A stretch of DNA of 21,856 nt from DATCZB01 sp035513215 (GCA_035513215.1 DATKCK010000055.1:1-21856); one strand, 5' to 3'. Shown: positions 14,397 to 21,856, counted from the first letter of the stretch. Notes: generated from the sequence alone by a model not told the origin. Program-made: numbers and translations.

Positions 14397-14954
14397 ATGG
14401 TCTCGCTCGCGTCGCTCTGGTTACCGGTTCTTCTTTCCGCCGTTCTCGTGTTCGTCGCGAGCTCGGTGATTCACATGCTGCTCGGCTATCACTCGACGGA
14501 CTGGAAGCGCGTCCCGTCCGAGGACGCCGCGCTCGACGCCCTGCGCCGGCTCGACCTGTACCCGGGCGACTACGGCGCGCCGATGGCGTCGAGCGTGGCG
14601 GAGATGAGCACGCCCGAGTACAAGGCCAGGCTCGCGAAAGGGCCGCGCGTTCTCATGACGATCATGAGCCCGTCGAGCACGATGCCGCGAAGCCTCGTGC
14701 TCTGGTTCATCTATTCGATCGTCGTATCGGTCCTTGCCGCGTACGTCGCCAGCGCGGCGCTCGCGGCCGGCGCCGCGTACATGGAGGTCTTCCGGCTGAC
14801 GAGCACCGTCGCTTTCGCCGGGTATGCGCTCGCGCTCTGGCAGGACTGGATCTGGTACTCGCGGAGCTTCGGCTCGCGACTGAAGTCGACGCTGGATGGC
14901 CTGATCTACGCGCTCTTGACCGGAGGCATCTTCGGCTGGCTGTGGCCGGTATAA
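14397..14954 (+). CDS. Small four-helix integral membrane protein of unknown function
   Basis: A 185-residue protein with a likely topology of four membrane segments at about 4-29, 100-128, 136-154 and 165-184. Between the first and second lies a soluble stretch of about 70 residues with LDALRRLDLYPGDYGAP and a helix EYKARLAKGPR. I do not recognise a characterised family, though similar small membrane proteins occur in environmental genomes. ATG 14397 is chosen because GGAGGT (14388-14393) stands three bases upstream and the hydrophobic start is natural; the frame is open further back, but that part is the antisense of the transporter gene. It is divergent from the transporter operon. Its TAA is followed at once by the AT-rich spacer. 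Confidence 0.75.
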   Translation: MVSLASLWLPVLLSAVLVFVASSVIHMLLGYHSTDWKRVPSEDAALDALRRLDLYPGDYGAPMASSVAEMSTPEYKARLAKGPRVLMTIMSPSSTMPRSLVLWFIYSIVVSVLAAYVASAALAAGAAYMEVFRLTSTVAFAGYALALWQDWIWYSRSFGSRLKSTLDGLIYALLTGGIFGWLWPV

Positions 14955-15009
14955 TAATACTTTTAAATTCTGTTACTTATAGTATAAGTTTAATGTAACT
15001 TACCGGAGT
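14955..15009. repeat. AT-rich spacer with ordered short direct and inverted repeats
   Basis: Between two convergent genes the base composition drops sharply to mostly A and T over about 45 bases, unlike the GC-rich surroundings. TGTTACTTA (14971-14979) recurs as TGTAACTTA (14994-15002), 23 bases apart. Between them lies a perfect palindrome ACTTATA-G-TATAAGT (14975-14989), and TAAGTT (14985-14990) pairs with AACTTA (14997-15002). A TTCCGCGGAA palindrome follows at 15010-15019. The arrangement resembles clustered protein-binding sites more than a standard terminator. Function unknown. Confidence 0.6.
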
Positions 15010-15061
15010 TTCCGCGGAATCGCGGCGCGTTTCCGGATGGCCCGGTCCGACGGCACGGTTC

Positions 15062-17143
15062 TCACTCGGGCAGCGCGAAGACGTAGATCGCGTGCCCCCG
15101 CGACGGCGGGTCGAGCTCCGGCGTGATCAGCCCCGGCACGAGCCGCGGGCTGCCGCCGCCGAGCCCCGTTGTGACCGCGATGTATTGCTTGCCGTCGGCC
15201 TCGTAGCTGAGCGGGAAGCCCTGCACCGAGGTGCCGAGCCGCGTCTCCCAGAGGATCTCGCCGGTCTCGACGTCGATGGCCCTGAAGCGGCGATCGAGAT
15301 CGCCGGCGAACGCGAGCCCGCCGTCCGTCGTCAGGATACCGGTCAGGAACGACGCGCGCTGCTCGATCGCCCAGGTCTCCTCCATCGTGTCGACGTCGAA
15401 CGCACCGAGCTTGCCGACGTTGCCGTCGGTGCCCGGCATCTCGTAGAAACGCCGATCGGCGCCGCCGCCGCTGCCACCGCCCGCGATCTGCTCGATCTCC
15501 TGCGCGCGAATCGCTATGCAGCTTTGGGAGAGCGGTATAACGAGCTGCCGCGATGGCGAGTGGAAGCTCGATGCCTGCCAGTTGTGCCCGCCGGCCGTGC
15601 TCGGGCAGCCGTCGACCCACTGCCCGACCTCGTGATCGATGATGTCGTCGCGGTAGCGCGGCCGCCCGGTCTCGGGGTCGAAGCTGGCCCAGACGTTCTG
15701 GAACACCGTCTCGAGGTGATCGATATAGGCGCCGGTCTCGCGATCGAGCTTCCACAGAATGCCGTCCTTGCCGGCCGTGAAGACCCATTTGTCGTCGCCC
15801 GAATCGACGAGCACGCGCTCGAAGACGACGTCGAGATCGAGCGCCTCGCCCGGGGCATGCGCGAAATACCACTCGAGCTCGCCGGTTCTCGCGTCTAGTG
15901 CGACGGTCGAGCTCGTGAAGAGCCCGACGTCGAGCGTCTCCATGCCGCGGCTTGCCGGCATCCAGGGCTTCGCCTGGGCCGTGCCCCAGTAGGTCAGTCC
16001 GAGCTCGGGATCGTAGCTGCCCGTGATCCAGGTCTCGCCGCCGGCGCGAAAGAGATCGGGCAAGTCGCCCCAGCTGTCGCCGCCGGGCTCGCCGCTGACG
16101 GCCACCGTGTGGAAGCGCCAGAGCTGCTCGCCCGTGTCGGCGTCGTAACCACTGATGAAGCACTTCTGCTCCTCGTAGGTCTGGCAGCCGCCCATGCCCT
16201 GAATGACGATGCCGTCGGCGACGAGCGGGCCGCTCGAGCTAGAGTTGCCGTCGGGCATCTCGACGTTCCATTCGGTCTCGCCCGTCGCAGCGTTCAGCGC
16301 GACGAGACGGCCGGCGCTTTGCACGTAGAGCTTGTCGTCGTAGAGCGCCATGCCGCGCATCGCGACGTTCGACTCGAGCCGGTGCTCCCAGATCAGGCTG
16401 CCGTCGCTGCCGCTAAGCGCCTGAATGATGCCGCCAGAATTATTGAGATAGACCGTGCCGCGATAGGCGAGCGGCGACGGTTGATTGCTGCCCCCGTCCT
16501 GCATCGGCCAGACCCAGGCGAGCTGAAGCTCATCGGCATTGGTCGGCGTGATCTCGTCGAGCGGGCTGAAGCTCGTCGCGGCGTAATCGCGGCGTAGCAT
16601 CGGCCAGTCGCCGGGCGGAGGATTGCGCAGCATCGCTTCGGTCAAAGGCACGAAATCGGGAACGGTACCTGCGACGATGACGCCGGTCGGCTCGGGCTCG
16701 GCCGGTCCGCCGCGGCCGCCGAAGGCCGGTCCGCCCGGTCCCGGTCCGGGGGCAGCGGCCAGTGCCTGACCGACGGGCGCGCCCGTCGATGCGGTGAGCA
16801 ATTCTCCGTCCGGCAGCACGCCGTTCGCCTGCAGCATGTAGGCGACGACCTCGATGTAACTGTCGCCGGGCAGACTGCCCGGGCCCTCGACCGGCATCGT
16901 TGCGCGAAGCTGCTGATAGAGATCGTCGGTGTCGCGGCCCTGCCAGCGGCTCAGGAACGCAGGGCCCACGAGCGGTACCTGCGGCAGCAGATTCAGATTC
17001 TCGCCGTGGCAGATGCCGCAGCTTGCGGCGTAGACGGCGCGCCCGGCGGCCGCCTGGTCCGGCGTATAGGCGTAGACCGAGCTCGAGCCCAGCAAGCACA
17101 TTCCCGTCAAAGCCAGATGCCGTATGCGTCGTCGTTGTTTCAT
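15062..17143 (-). CDS. Periplasmic cytochrome c-PQQ quinoprotein dehydrogenase fusion
   Basis: A 693-residue exported protein. Signal peptide residues 1-25 (cleavage VYA-YT). A cytochrome c domain follows, with CGICH at 42-46 and probable axial Met83. A Gly/Pro-rich linker spans about 128-152. A PQQ-binding eight-bladed propeller domain starts at DWPMLRRDYAATSFSPLDEI (179-198). Seven tryptophan-docking blades are seen: GSLIW, GETEW, GEQLW, GELEW, GILWK, EETWA and GEILW. CPSTAGGHNW (513-522) matches quinoprotein alcohol dehydrogenases; ALDLD (434-438) probably holds the catalytic Asp. The adjacent CysCys disulphide of classical enzymes is not seen; Cys320 and Cys328 are eight apart. It should oxidise an alcohol or similar substrate and pass electrons to its own haem. 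ATG 17143 follows GAGG by five bases. It is divergent from the gene at 17262. Confidence 0.9.
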   Translation of the reverse strand: MKQRRRIRHLALTGMCLLGSSSVYAYTPDQAAAGRAVYAASCGICHGENLNLLPQVPLVGPAFLSRWQGRDTDDLYQQLRATMPVEGPGSLPGDSYIEVVAYMLQANGVLPDGELLTASTGAPVGQALAAAPGPGPGGPAFGGRGGPAEPEPTGVIVAGTVPDFVPLTEAMLRNPPPGDWPMLRRDYAATSFSPLDEITPTNADELQLAWVWPMQDGGSNQPSPLAYRGTVYLNNSGGIIQALSGSDGSLIWEHRLESNVAMRGMALYDDKLYVQSAGRLVALNAATGETEWNVEMPDGNSSSSGPLVADGIVIQGMGGCQTYEEQKCFISGYDADTGEQLWRFHTVAVSGEPGGDSWGDLPDLFRAGGETWITGSYDPELGLTYWGTAQAKPWMPASRGMETLDVGLFTSSTVALDARTGELEWYFAHAPGEALDLDVVFERVLVDSGDDKWVFTAGKDGILWKLDRETGAYIDHLETVFQNVWASFDPETGRPRYRDDIIDHEVGQWVDGCPSTAGGHNWQASSFHSPSRQLVIPLSQSCIAIRAQEIEQIAGGGSGGGADRRFYEMPGTDGNVGKLGAFDVDTMEETWAIEQRASFLTGILTTDGGLAFAGDLDRRFRAIDVETGEILWETRLGTSVQGFPLSYEADGKQYIAVTTGLGGGSPRLVPGLITPELDPPSRGHAIYVFALPE

Positions 17144-17220
17144 CGTTGCCTCAACCCCCTTCGGGCAATCGGATGCCATTACGGGACACCATTTAGCACG
17201 AAAACCGGAAGCGGGCGAGT

Positions 17221-17226
17221 TATGAT
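17221..17226 (+). promoter_or_regulatory. Candidate -10 box for the MBL-fold hydrolase gene
   Basis: TATGAT matches the -10 consensus at five of six bases and lies 35 bases before the ATG at 17262, a sensible leader length. No good -35 is present at the usual distance, so an activator or another sigma factor could be involved. It lies in the 118-base divergent spacer. Confidence 0.28.
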
Positions 17227-17261
17227 GAGCGCATTCAGAACCAGAACAAGGGGGATCCTCT

Positions 17262-18728
17262 ATGAAGAAGCTGGCGCTGGCCGTCATCGGCCTATCGTTC
17301 GTCTGTGGCAACGCAATGGCGCAGAACGCGGGAACCGTGATCGCGAATGCCCAAGGGGCGCTCGGCGATGTCGATTCCATCGCCTACTCCGGATCCGCCC
17401 GCTACGTCGCGTTCCAGCAATGCGGCGCGAACGGCACGAACATGATCTGCGAAGGCACCCACGATCCGATGCGCCCGATCATCAGCTATCAGCGCGTCAT
17501 CGATCTCGGGGCGCCGGCATCGCGCCACACCGGCAACACGGTCAACCTCGGGCCTGGCGGCTCGACGGCCGTGACGCCCGGCACCTTCTTTGAGCAGGTC
17601 ACGGCCGAGCAAGCGGACGTGTCGCAGCCCTGGGGCGGCTCGCTCGAGCTCTACATCACGCCGTGGGGCTTTCTCGAAGGCGCCGCCGATAATGACGCGA
17701 TCGTCAGCCGCGAGCGCTGGGAAGGCCGCGATTACACGGTCCTGACCTGGAGCCCGGAAGTCACGGCCCCGTCCGGCGCGAGCTATGTCATCAAGGGCTA
17801 CGTCAACGAAGACGGCCTCGTCACCCGCGTCGACACCTGGCTCGGCGAGAACATCATGGGCGACATGCACATCGTCGTGACCTATGCCGACTGGCAGGAC
17901 TTCGACGGCTTCATGGTGCCGACGAAGATCGTCCAGACTCGCGGCGGCTGGCCCTATTTCGAGGCCGAGGTCACGCGGGCAACGGCGAACCCGCCCGACG
18001 TCGCATCGCTCGTTCCGGCACCGGCCGGAGGACCCGGCGGCTTCGGCGGCGGCGGCGGCGGCGGCCCGATCGAGGTCACGGCCGAGCAGCTCGGCGACGG
18101 GCTCTACCGGCTGACGACGGGTCCCGGCAGCTACGACTCGCTGATCATCGAGTTCGAGGATCACGTCATGATGCTCGAGGCGGGGCATGCCGAAGCCGCG
18201 ATGCTCGCCTACATCGAGGAAACGAATCGGCTGATGCCCGGCAAGCCGATCCGCTATGTCATGAACACGCACGCGCATTCCGATCATACGCGCGGGATCC
18301 CGACGCTCGTCGCCGAGGGCGCGATGATCGTCACGCACGTCAGCAATCAGGAGTTCTTCGAGCGCGCGCTGAACACGCCGCGCACGCTGCTCGACGACAG
18401 GCTGGCGCGAAATCCGCGTCCTGCCGCGGTCGATCCGGTCGGCGACATGAAGGTCTACACCGACGGAAACCGCACGGTCGAGATGTACCACATCTGGCCG
18501 ACGCCGCACTCGAACGGACTACTCGTCGCCTATATCCCGGAGGAAGGCGTCCTGTTTCAGGGCGACTTCTCGCTGCCCCCGCCCGGGGAGCCCGGCAACG
18601 ACCACGTCCAGGCCCTGGTGCCGGCTCTCGAGAAGCTCGGCGTCACCGATTTCGAGCGCTATATCAACGTGCACGCGTCGGCCGAGCCGCAGACGAAGGA
18701 CGAGCTCTGGCGCGCCGCCGGACGATAG
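17262..18728 (+). CDS. Secreted metallo-beta-lactamase-fold hydrolase with an N-terminal extra domain
   Basis: A 488-residue exported protein: signal peptide 1-20 (AMA-QN), an N-terminal domain of about 230 residues rich in strands and resembling lipoprotein-carrier-like folds (tentative), a polyglycine linker (about 256-268), and a C-terminal metallo-beta-lactamase domain. The metal ligands are in place: THAHSDH with His337, His339, Asp341 and His342, then His416 in TPHSNG, Asp435 in QGDF, and His471 in INVHA. Two metals would be expected. Relatives cleave esters, sulfates, lactones or thioesters; the substrate is not readable. Purine-rich AAGGGGGA at 17248-17255 precedes the ATG. Divergent from the quinoprotein gene, with which it shares a regulatory spacer and periplasmic location, so the two may act on the same compound (inference). 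Confidence 0.88.
   Translation: MKKLALAVIGLSFVCGNAMAQNAGTVIANAQGALGDVDSIAYSGSARYVAFQQCGANGTNMICEGTHDPMRPIISYQRVIDLGAPASRHTGNTVNLGPGGSTAVTPGTFFEQVTAEQADVSQPWGGSLELYITPWGFLEGAADNDAIVSRERWEGRDYTVLTWSPEVTAPSGASYVIKGYVNEDGLVTRVDTWLGENIMGDMHIVVTYADWQDFDGFMVPTKIVQTRGGWPYFEAEVTRATANPPDVASLVPAPAGGPGGFGGGGGGGPIEVTAEQLGDGLYRLTTGPGSYDSLIIEFEDHVMMLEAGHAEAAMLAYIEETNRLMPGKPIRYVMNTHAHSDHTRGIPTLVAEGAMIVTHVSNQEFFERALNTPRTLLDDRLARNPRPAAVDPVGDMKVYTDGNRTVEMYHIWPTPHSNGLLVAYIPEEGVLFQGDFSLPPPGEPGNDHVQALVPALEKLGVTDFERYINVHASAEPQTKDELWRAAGR
18045..18065 (+). repeat. In-frame (GGC)7 triplet repeat
   Basis: Seven perfect GGC triplets encode Gly262-Gly268 of the MBL-fold protein, exactly at the junction between its two domains. 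Such repeats can change length by slippage without breaking the frame, altering linker length. Confidence 0.9.
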
Positions 18729-18747
18729 CGGCGTAGCGGCGCCCTGA

Positions 18748-18777
18748 GCTCGAGCGCGTCAGCCGCTGCGCTCGAGC
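18748..18777. terminator. Ten-base-pair hairpin between convergent genes, candidate bidirectional terminator
   Basis: GCTCGAGCGC (18748-18757) and its exact complement (18768-18777) are separated by a ten-base loop. It lies 19 bases after the MBL gene stop and 16 bases beyond the amidase stop on the other strand. The stem is strong but no T-run follows on either side, so intrinsic termination is not certain. Confidence 0.45.
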
Positions 18778-18793
18778 GCGGCGGCGATCGGGG

Positions 18794-20044
18794 TTAGCCG
18801 CTGAGCTTCAGCGCGCTCTTGAGCAGCAGGTTCGTGCCGACCTCGACATCGTGCCAATGCGTCCATTCGTCGGGCGCGTGGCTGACGCCACCGACCGAAG
18901 GCACGAAGATCATGCCGGCCTCCGTGATCGTCGCCAGGAATTGCGCGTCGTGGCCGGCGCCGCTCGGCATGCGCTCATAGTCGAGCCCCAGCGCCTCGGC
19001 CTCGGCCTCGATCAGCTCGATGATCCTCAAGCTGCAGTCGACGGGCTCGAGCCAGCTGACCTCTTCGTACTCGAACATCAGCTTGTGGCGGCGCGCGATG
19101 GCCGACAGCACGCGCCGGCAGGCGTCGGCAAGCTCGCGCATGACTCCGGTCTTGCTGTCGCGGCCGACGAGCGTGAACATCACCTCGCCCGGTATCGTGT
19201 GCGGATTGCCGGGCTTGAGCTCGGCCTTGCCGACGGTCAGGCGGCTGCGGTCGGTCCCATTTTCCTCGATGATTCTCGGTATCTCGTGCGCGAAGTCGGC
19301 GAGCCCCATGAAGGCGTCGCTGCGCATGTTCATCGGCGAGGTCCCCGCGTGATCAGCCTTGCCCTTCAAGTGAATGATCCATTTGAAAACGCCCGCGATG
19401 CTGTCGACGACGCCGATCCGCCGGCCGAGCCTTTCGAGCACGGGGCCCTGCTCGACGTGCAGCTCGACGAACGCGTGCATCGACTCCGGCGGCCGGCAGG
19501 CGTCGAGCGCTCCCATCGGATCGAAGCCGGCCGCCTCCATCGCGTTGGCGAGCTTCACGCCGTCGGCATCGTGGGCCCGCCGGAGAAAGTCGGGCGTCAG
19601 TTGGCCTGAGATGGCCTGGGCACCGAGCATGCCGCCGTAGCGGCCTTCCTCCTCGCTGGTCCCGACAAGCTCGATCGGCAACTTGAGCTCGATCCGGTTT
19701 TCCTTGCAGACGCGAAGCACCTCGAGCGCGGCCACGACGCCGAGCGCGCCGTCGAACATGCCCCCCGCCGGCACGCTGTCCAGATGCGAGCCGAGCGTGA
19801 CGGTCGGGCCTTCCTCGGGCCCGTAACGTCCGTAGACGTTGCCGGCGCCGTCCATCCGGGGGCTGAAGCCTTCCTCTTCGAGCAGCGTCATCAGCCAGCG
19901 CCTGGCCTGCATGTCGGCCGTCGTGAAGCCGATTCGATAAATGCCCTTGTCCTCGTCGTTATAGCCGATTCGCGAGAGCTCGATCAGCGTCGATTTGACG
20001 CGCTCGAGATCGACGTGAACGCTTGTTTCGGCTGCCGCGCTCAT
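18794..20044 (-). CDS. M20-family amidase: N-carbamoyl-amino-acid hydrolase / allantoate amidohydrolase type
   Basis: A 416-residue cytoplasmic zinc hydrolase of the hydantoinase/carbamoylase group. Metal and catalytic residues are visible: GSHLDSV with His87, GGMFDGALGV with Asp98, GTSEEEGRYGG with Glu131-Glu133, ELHVEQGPVLE with His196, and GVSHAPDEW with His389. The dimerisation domain includes KGKADHAGTSPMNMR (227-241), where His232 and Arg241 are typical substrate-binding residues. The reaction is probably hydrolysis of a carbamoyl or ureido amide to an amino acid, NH3 and CO2; whether the substrate is a carbamoyl amino acid, allantoate or another ureide cannot be told. ATG 20044 overlaps the TGA of the upstream asparagine-synthetase gene by four bases (ATGA), so it is preferred over the GTG at 20053. 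No purine genes are nearby. Confidence 0.9.
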   Translation of the reverse strand: MSAAAETSVHVDLERVKSTLIELSRIGYNDEDKGIYRIGFTTADMQARRWLMTLLEEEGFSPRMDGAGNVYGRYGPEEGPTVTLGSHLDSVPAGGMFDGALGVVAALEVLRVCKENRIELKLPIELVGTSEEEGRYGGMLGAQAISGQLTPDFLRRAHDADGVKLANAMEAAGFDPMGALDACRPPESMHAFVELHVEQGPVLERLGRRIGVVDSIAGVFKWIIHLKGKADHAGTSPMNMRSDAFMGLADFAHEIPRIIEENGTDRSRLTVGKAELKPGNPHTIPGEVMFTLVGRDSKTGVMRELADACRRVLSAIARRHKLMFEYEEVSWLEPVDCSLRIIELIEAEAEALGLDYERMPSGAGHDAQFLATITEAGMIFVPSVGGVSHAPDEWTHWHDVEVGTNLLLKSALKLSG

Positions 20045-21856
20045 GCAGCCCACCCGAGCCGATCGGCGAATTCCAGCGCCTGACGCGGCAGGTCGCTGGC
20101 GACGAACTGGCGATGCAGTATCTGCACGCCGATCAGGTGATTGATGACGGCGTCGAGCTGGACGCGCGTCGCGCGCGAGGTATCGGGTGCCGCGTGCAGC
20201 GCAAAGATCTCGCGGACGCCCTTGAGATCCAGGATCCCGGCTTCCTCGATCGAGCGCTCGCTGAGATAGCGGTCCGCGAGGCCTTGCATGGCGCTTCGCT
20301 TCTTTTCGTCCGTGTGCGCGGGCGGCGCCATGAACGCGAACTTCTCGCGCCGATAGAGCACGTCGGGCAGGAGCCCGCGCATTGCTTCGCGCAGCACGTA
20401 TTTCTCAGTGCGCCCGTGAATGCGCATGGCGGGCGGCACGGTCCGCGCGAACTCGGCCAGGTGATGATCGAGAAACGCAGGCCTCGCTTCCATCGAGTTG
20501 GCCATGTCGACGCGATCGCCGCCCCAGGTCAGGATCTGACCCTCGAGCATCGTCTTGATCCAGACGTACTGCGCCTTGTCGAGCGCATGCCGGCCCTCGA
20601 GTTGACCCGAATCGATCGCCTCGGCGATCGCGCGGCCGGGCTCGTAGCCTTCGAGCGTCGCCCGGATGCCGGGCTCGAGCAACGCCGGCACGCGCTCGCC
20701 GGCAGCGAGCCAGGGCTGAAGGCACGACGGCGTGAAGCCGACGGCAGCCTCTAAAGCCGGGTCGACGATCGCCTGCTCGGCCAGCATCGCGCCCTGAAAC
20801 TGCTCGTTACTGGCCAAAAGCAGATTCTCCCATTCGCGGCGATCGCGCGCGCTCAAATCATCGAGGCCGTGCAGGTACATGTCGCGCCGAAACGCCGGAT
20901 AGCCCGCAAAGAGCTCGTCCGAGCCCTCACCGGTCAGGACGACCTTGTAGCCGACCTCGTTGACGCGCCGGCTCATCAGGAGCTTCGCGACGCCGAGCGT
21001 GTTGTAGATCGTGCGCTCGGCGTGCCACGTCGTCTCCTCGAAGTGCTCGTAGAGCACCGCGGACTCAATGCGCAGCACATCGTGCTCGGCCTCGGTCGCC
21101 TCGGCCATCTGGCGCGCAATCGGCGTCTCGTCGTAGGCGTCGGAATCGAAGCCGATCGTGAAGGCGCGGACGGGATTCTGGCTCGCCGCGGCGGCAAGAC
21201 CCATGATCGAGCAGGAATCGATGCCGCCCGACAGATAACACCCGACCGGCACGTCGGCGACGAGCCGAAGCTGCACCGCTTCGACGAGGCGGTCGCGAAC
21301 GCCTTCGATCCACTGCGATTCGTCGCCCACCTCGGCATGGTCGGCGGCGGTCGGAAAATCCATGTCCCAGTAGCAGCGCTGCTCGACGCGAAGCCTGCCC
21401 TGAAACCGCGTGACCTTCAGATAGTGCCCGGGCTTGACCTGATGGACGCCGTCGAAGGCCGTCGAGCCCGGCACCATCGTCTGCATCAGCTGGTGATAGA
21501 GCCCCTCGGCGTCAAACCGGCGGTGGACCTCCGGATGCGCGAACAAAGCCTTCAGCTCCGAGCCAAACACGAAGCCCGCCGGAAACTCGGCCCAATAGAG
21601 CGGCTTGATGCCGAAACGGTCGCGGATCAGATAGAGCGCGTCCTCTTCCCGGTCGAAGAGCGCAAACGCGAACTCGCCGCGCAGTCGTTCGAGCATCGGC
21701 TCGAACCCGTGCGTTCGGTAAAGATGCAGCACGAGCTCCGAATCGCTCTTGCTCTGAAAGCGCGCGCCGCGCGACGTCAGCGCGGCGCGCAGACGCTGGA
21801 AGTCGTAGAGCTCGCCGTTCGCGGCCAGCATCAGGCACTTGTCCGCGCTCTTGAAC
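20041..21856 (-). CDS. asnB: Glutamine-hydrolysing asparagine synthetase homologue (N-terminus outside window)
   Basis: The frame is open to the window edge; 604 residues are visible and about 60-70 N-terminal residues are missing, including the catalytic Cys2 of the glutaminase domain. What is present of that domain (AANGELYDF, SDSELVLHLY, GEFAFALFD, RDRFGIKPLY, SELKAL) is typical of class II glutamine amidotransferases. The synthetase domain has the pyrophosphatase loop YLSGGIDS (at about 21214-21237), then TIGFDSDAYDE and LTGEGSDELFAGYP, so ATP binding is intact. It would transfer ammonia from glutamine to a carboxylate, classically aspartate; related AsnB-like proteins make amides on other substrates. 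Its stop overlaps the M20 amidase start, so the two are one operon. The ATG at 21829-21831 is internal. Confidence 0.92.
   Translation of the reverse strand, partial: FKSADKCLMLAANGELYDFQRLRAALTSRGARFQSKSDSELVLHLYRTHGFEPMLERLRGEFAFALFDREEDALYLIRDRFGIKPLYWAEFPAGFVFGSELKALFAHPEVHRRFDAEGLYHQLMQTMVPGSTAFDGVHQVKPGHYLKVTRFQGRLRVEQRCYWDMDFPTAADHAEVGDESQWIEGVRDRLVEAVQLRLVADVPVGCYLSGGIDSCSIMGLAAAASQNPVRAFTIGFDSDAYDETPIARQMAEATEAEHDVLRIESAVLYEHFEETTWHAERTIYNTLGVAKLLMSRRVNEVGYKVVLTGEGSDELFAGYPAFRRDMYLHGLDDLSARDRREWENLLLASNEQFQGAMLAEQAIVDPALEAAVGFTPSCLQPWLAAGERVPALLEPGIRATLEGYEPGRAIAEAIDSGQLEGRHALDKAQYVWIKTMLEGQILTWGGDRVDMANSMEARPAFLDHHLAEFARTVPPAMRIHGRTEKYVLREAMRGLLPDVLYRREKFAFMAPPAHTDEKKRSAMQGLADRYLSERSIEEAGILDLKGVREIFALHAAPDTSRATRVQLDAVINHLIGVQILHRQFVASDLPRQALEFADRLGWAA

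Noticed and set aside
15000..16163. Alternative minus-strand frame of 387 codons inside the quinoprotein gene
   Set aside because: It is an out-of-frame reading with extreme Arg content, while the other frame carries the haem site and propeller repeats.
17144..17380. N-terminal extension of the quinoprotein to an upstream start near 17380
   Set aside because: It would cross the divergent gene's start and promoter region and place 79 unrelated residues before a proper signal peptide; ATG 17143 has its own ribosome site.
17292..18509. Minus-strand open frame of 405 codons opposite the MBL-fold gene
   Set aside because: The plus strand has a signal peptide and all metal ligands; the antisense translation is Arg/Asp-rich noise.

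Overview
The window looks like chromosome from a GC-rich, heterotrophic, Gram-negative bacterium. Probably it is an uncultured gammaproteobacterium-like lineage; that is inferred from gene content (outer-membrane lipoproteins, a 2-methylcitrate cycle, a quinoprotein dehydrogenase, an AAHS-type MFS carrier) and not from a marker gene. Coding density is high, most spacers are under 180 bases, and no gap exceeds 300 bases. No tRNA, rRNA, CRISPR array, transposase or phage gene was seen. Long open frames antisense to the real genes come from strong G/C third-position bias.

Region 1 (1-5820) encodes envelope proteins: the C-terminal tail of a gene cut by the window edge, a DUF2807 beta-ladder lipoprotein, a two-lobed retropepsin-like aspartyl protease lipoprotein, an NAD(P)-dependent DUF1932 dehydrogenase on the minus strand, a large unnamed lipoprotein paralogous to the truncated first gene, and a secreted protein with two lipocalin-like modules. 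Three spacers here carry perfect inverted repeats built from the unit GGGGTCAGACCCC.

Region 2 (5868-14257, minus strand) is a compact seven-gene run, read from high to low coordinates: AAHS-family transporter, quinone oxidoreductase, carboxymuconolactone-decarboxylase-like protein, prpD, prpB, prpC, prpE. Gaps run from -4 to 46 bases, with stop/start overlaps. The four prp genes convert propionate through propionyl-CoA, 2-methylcitrate and 2-methylisocitrate to pyruvate plus succinate. The three upstream genes suggest import and partial breakdown of an acid whose catabolism yields propionyl-CoA (inference). No prpR, acnD or prpF lies within the run or directly beside it.

Region 3 (14397-18728) holds a small four-helix membrane protein, an unusually AT-rich spacer with ordered short repeats, and a divergent pair of exported proteins: a cytochrome c-PQQ beta-propeller fusion and a metallo-beta-lactamase-fold hydrolase, both with glycine-rich interdomain linkers. 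Region 4 (18794-21856, minus strand) is a translationally coupled pair: a glutamine-dependent asparagine synthetase homologue running off the window edge, and an M20 carbamoylase/allantoate-amidohydrolase-type amidase.

No clearly new defence or mobile system is visible. The strongest leads are the GGGGTCAGACCCC repeats (including one that seems to supply part of a stop codon), the extended prp operon, the C-terminally extended lipoprotein, and the AT-rich spacer.
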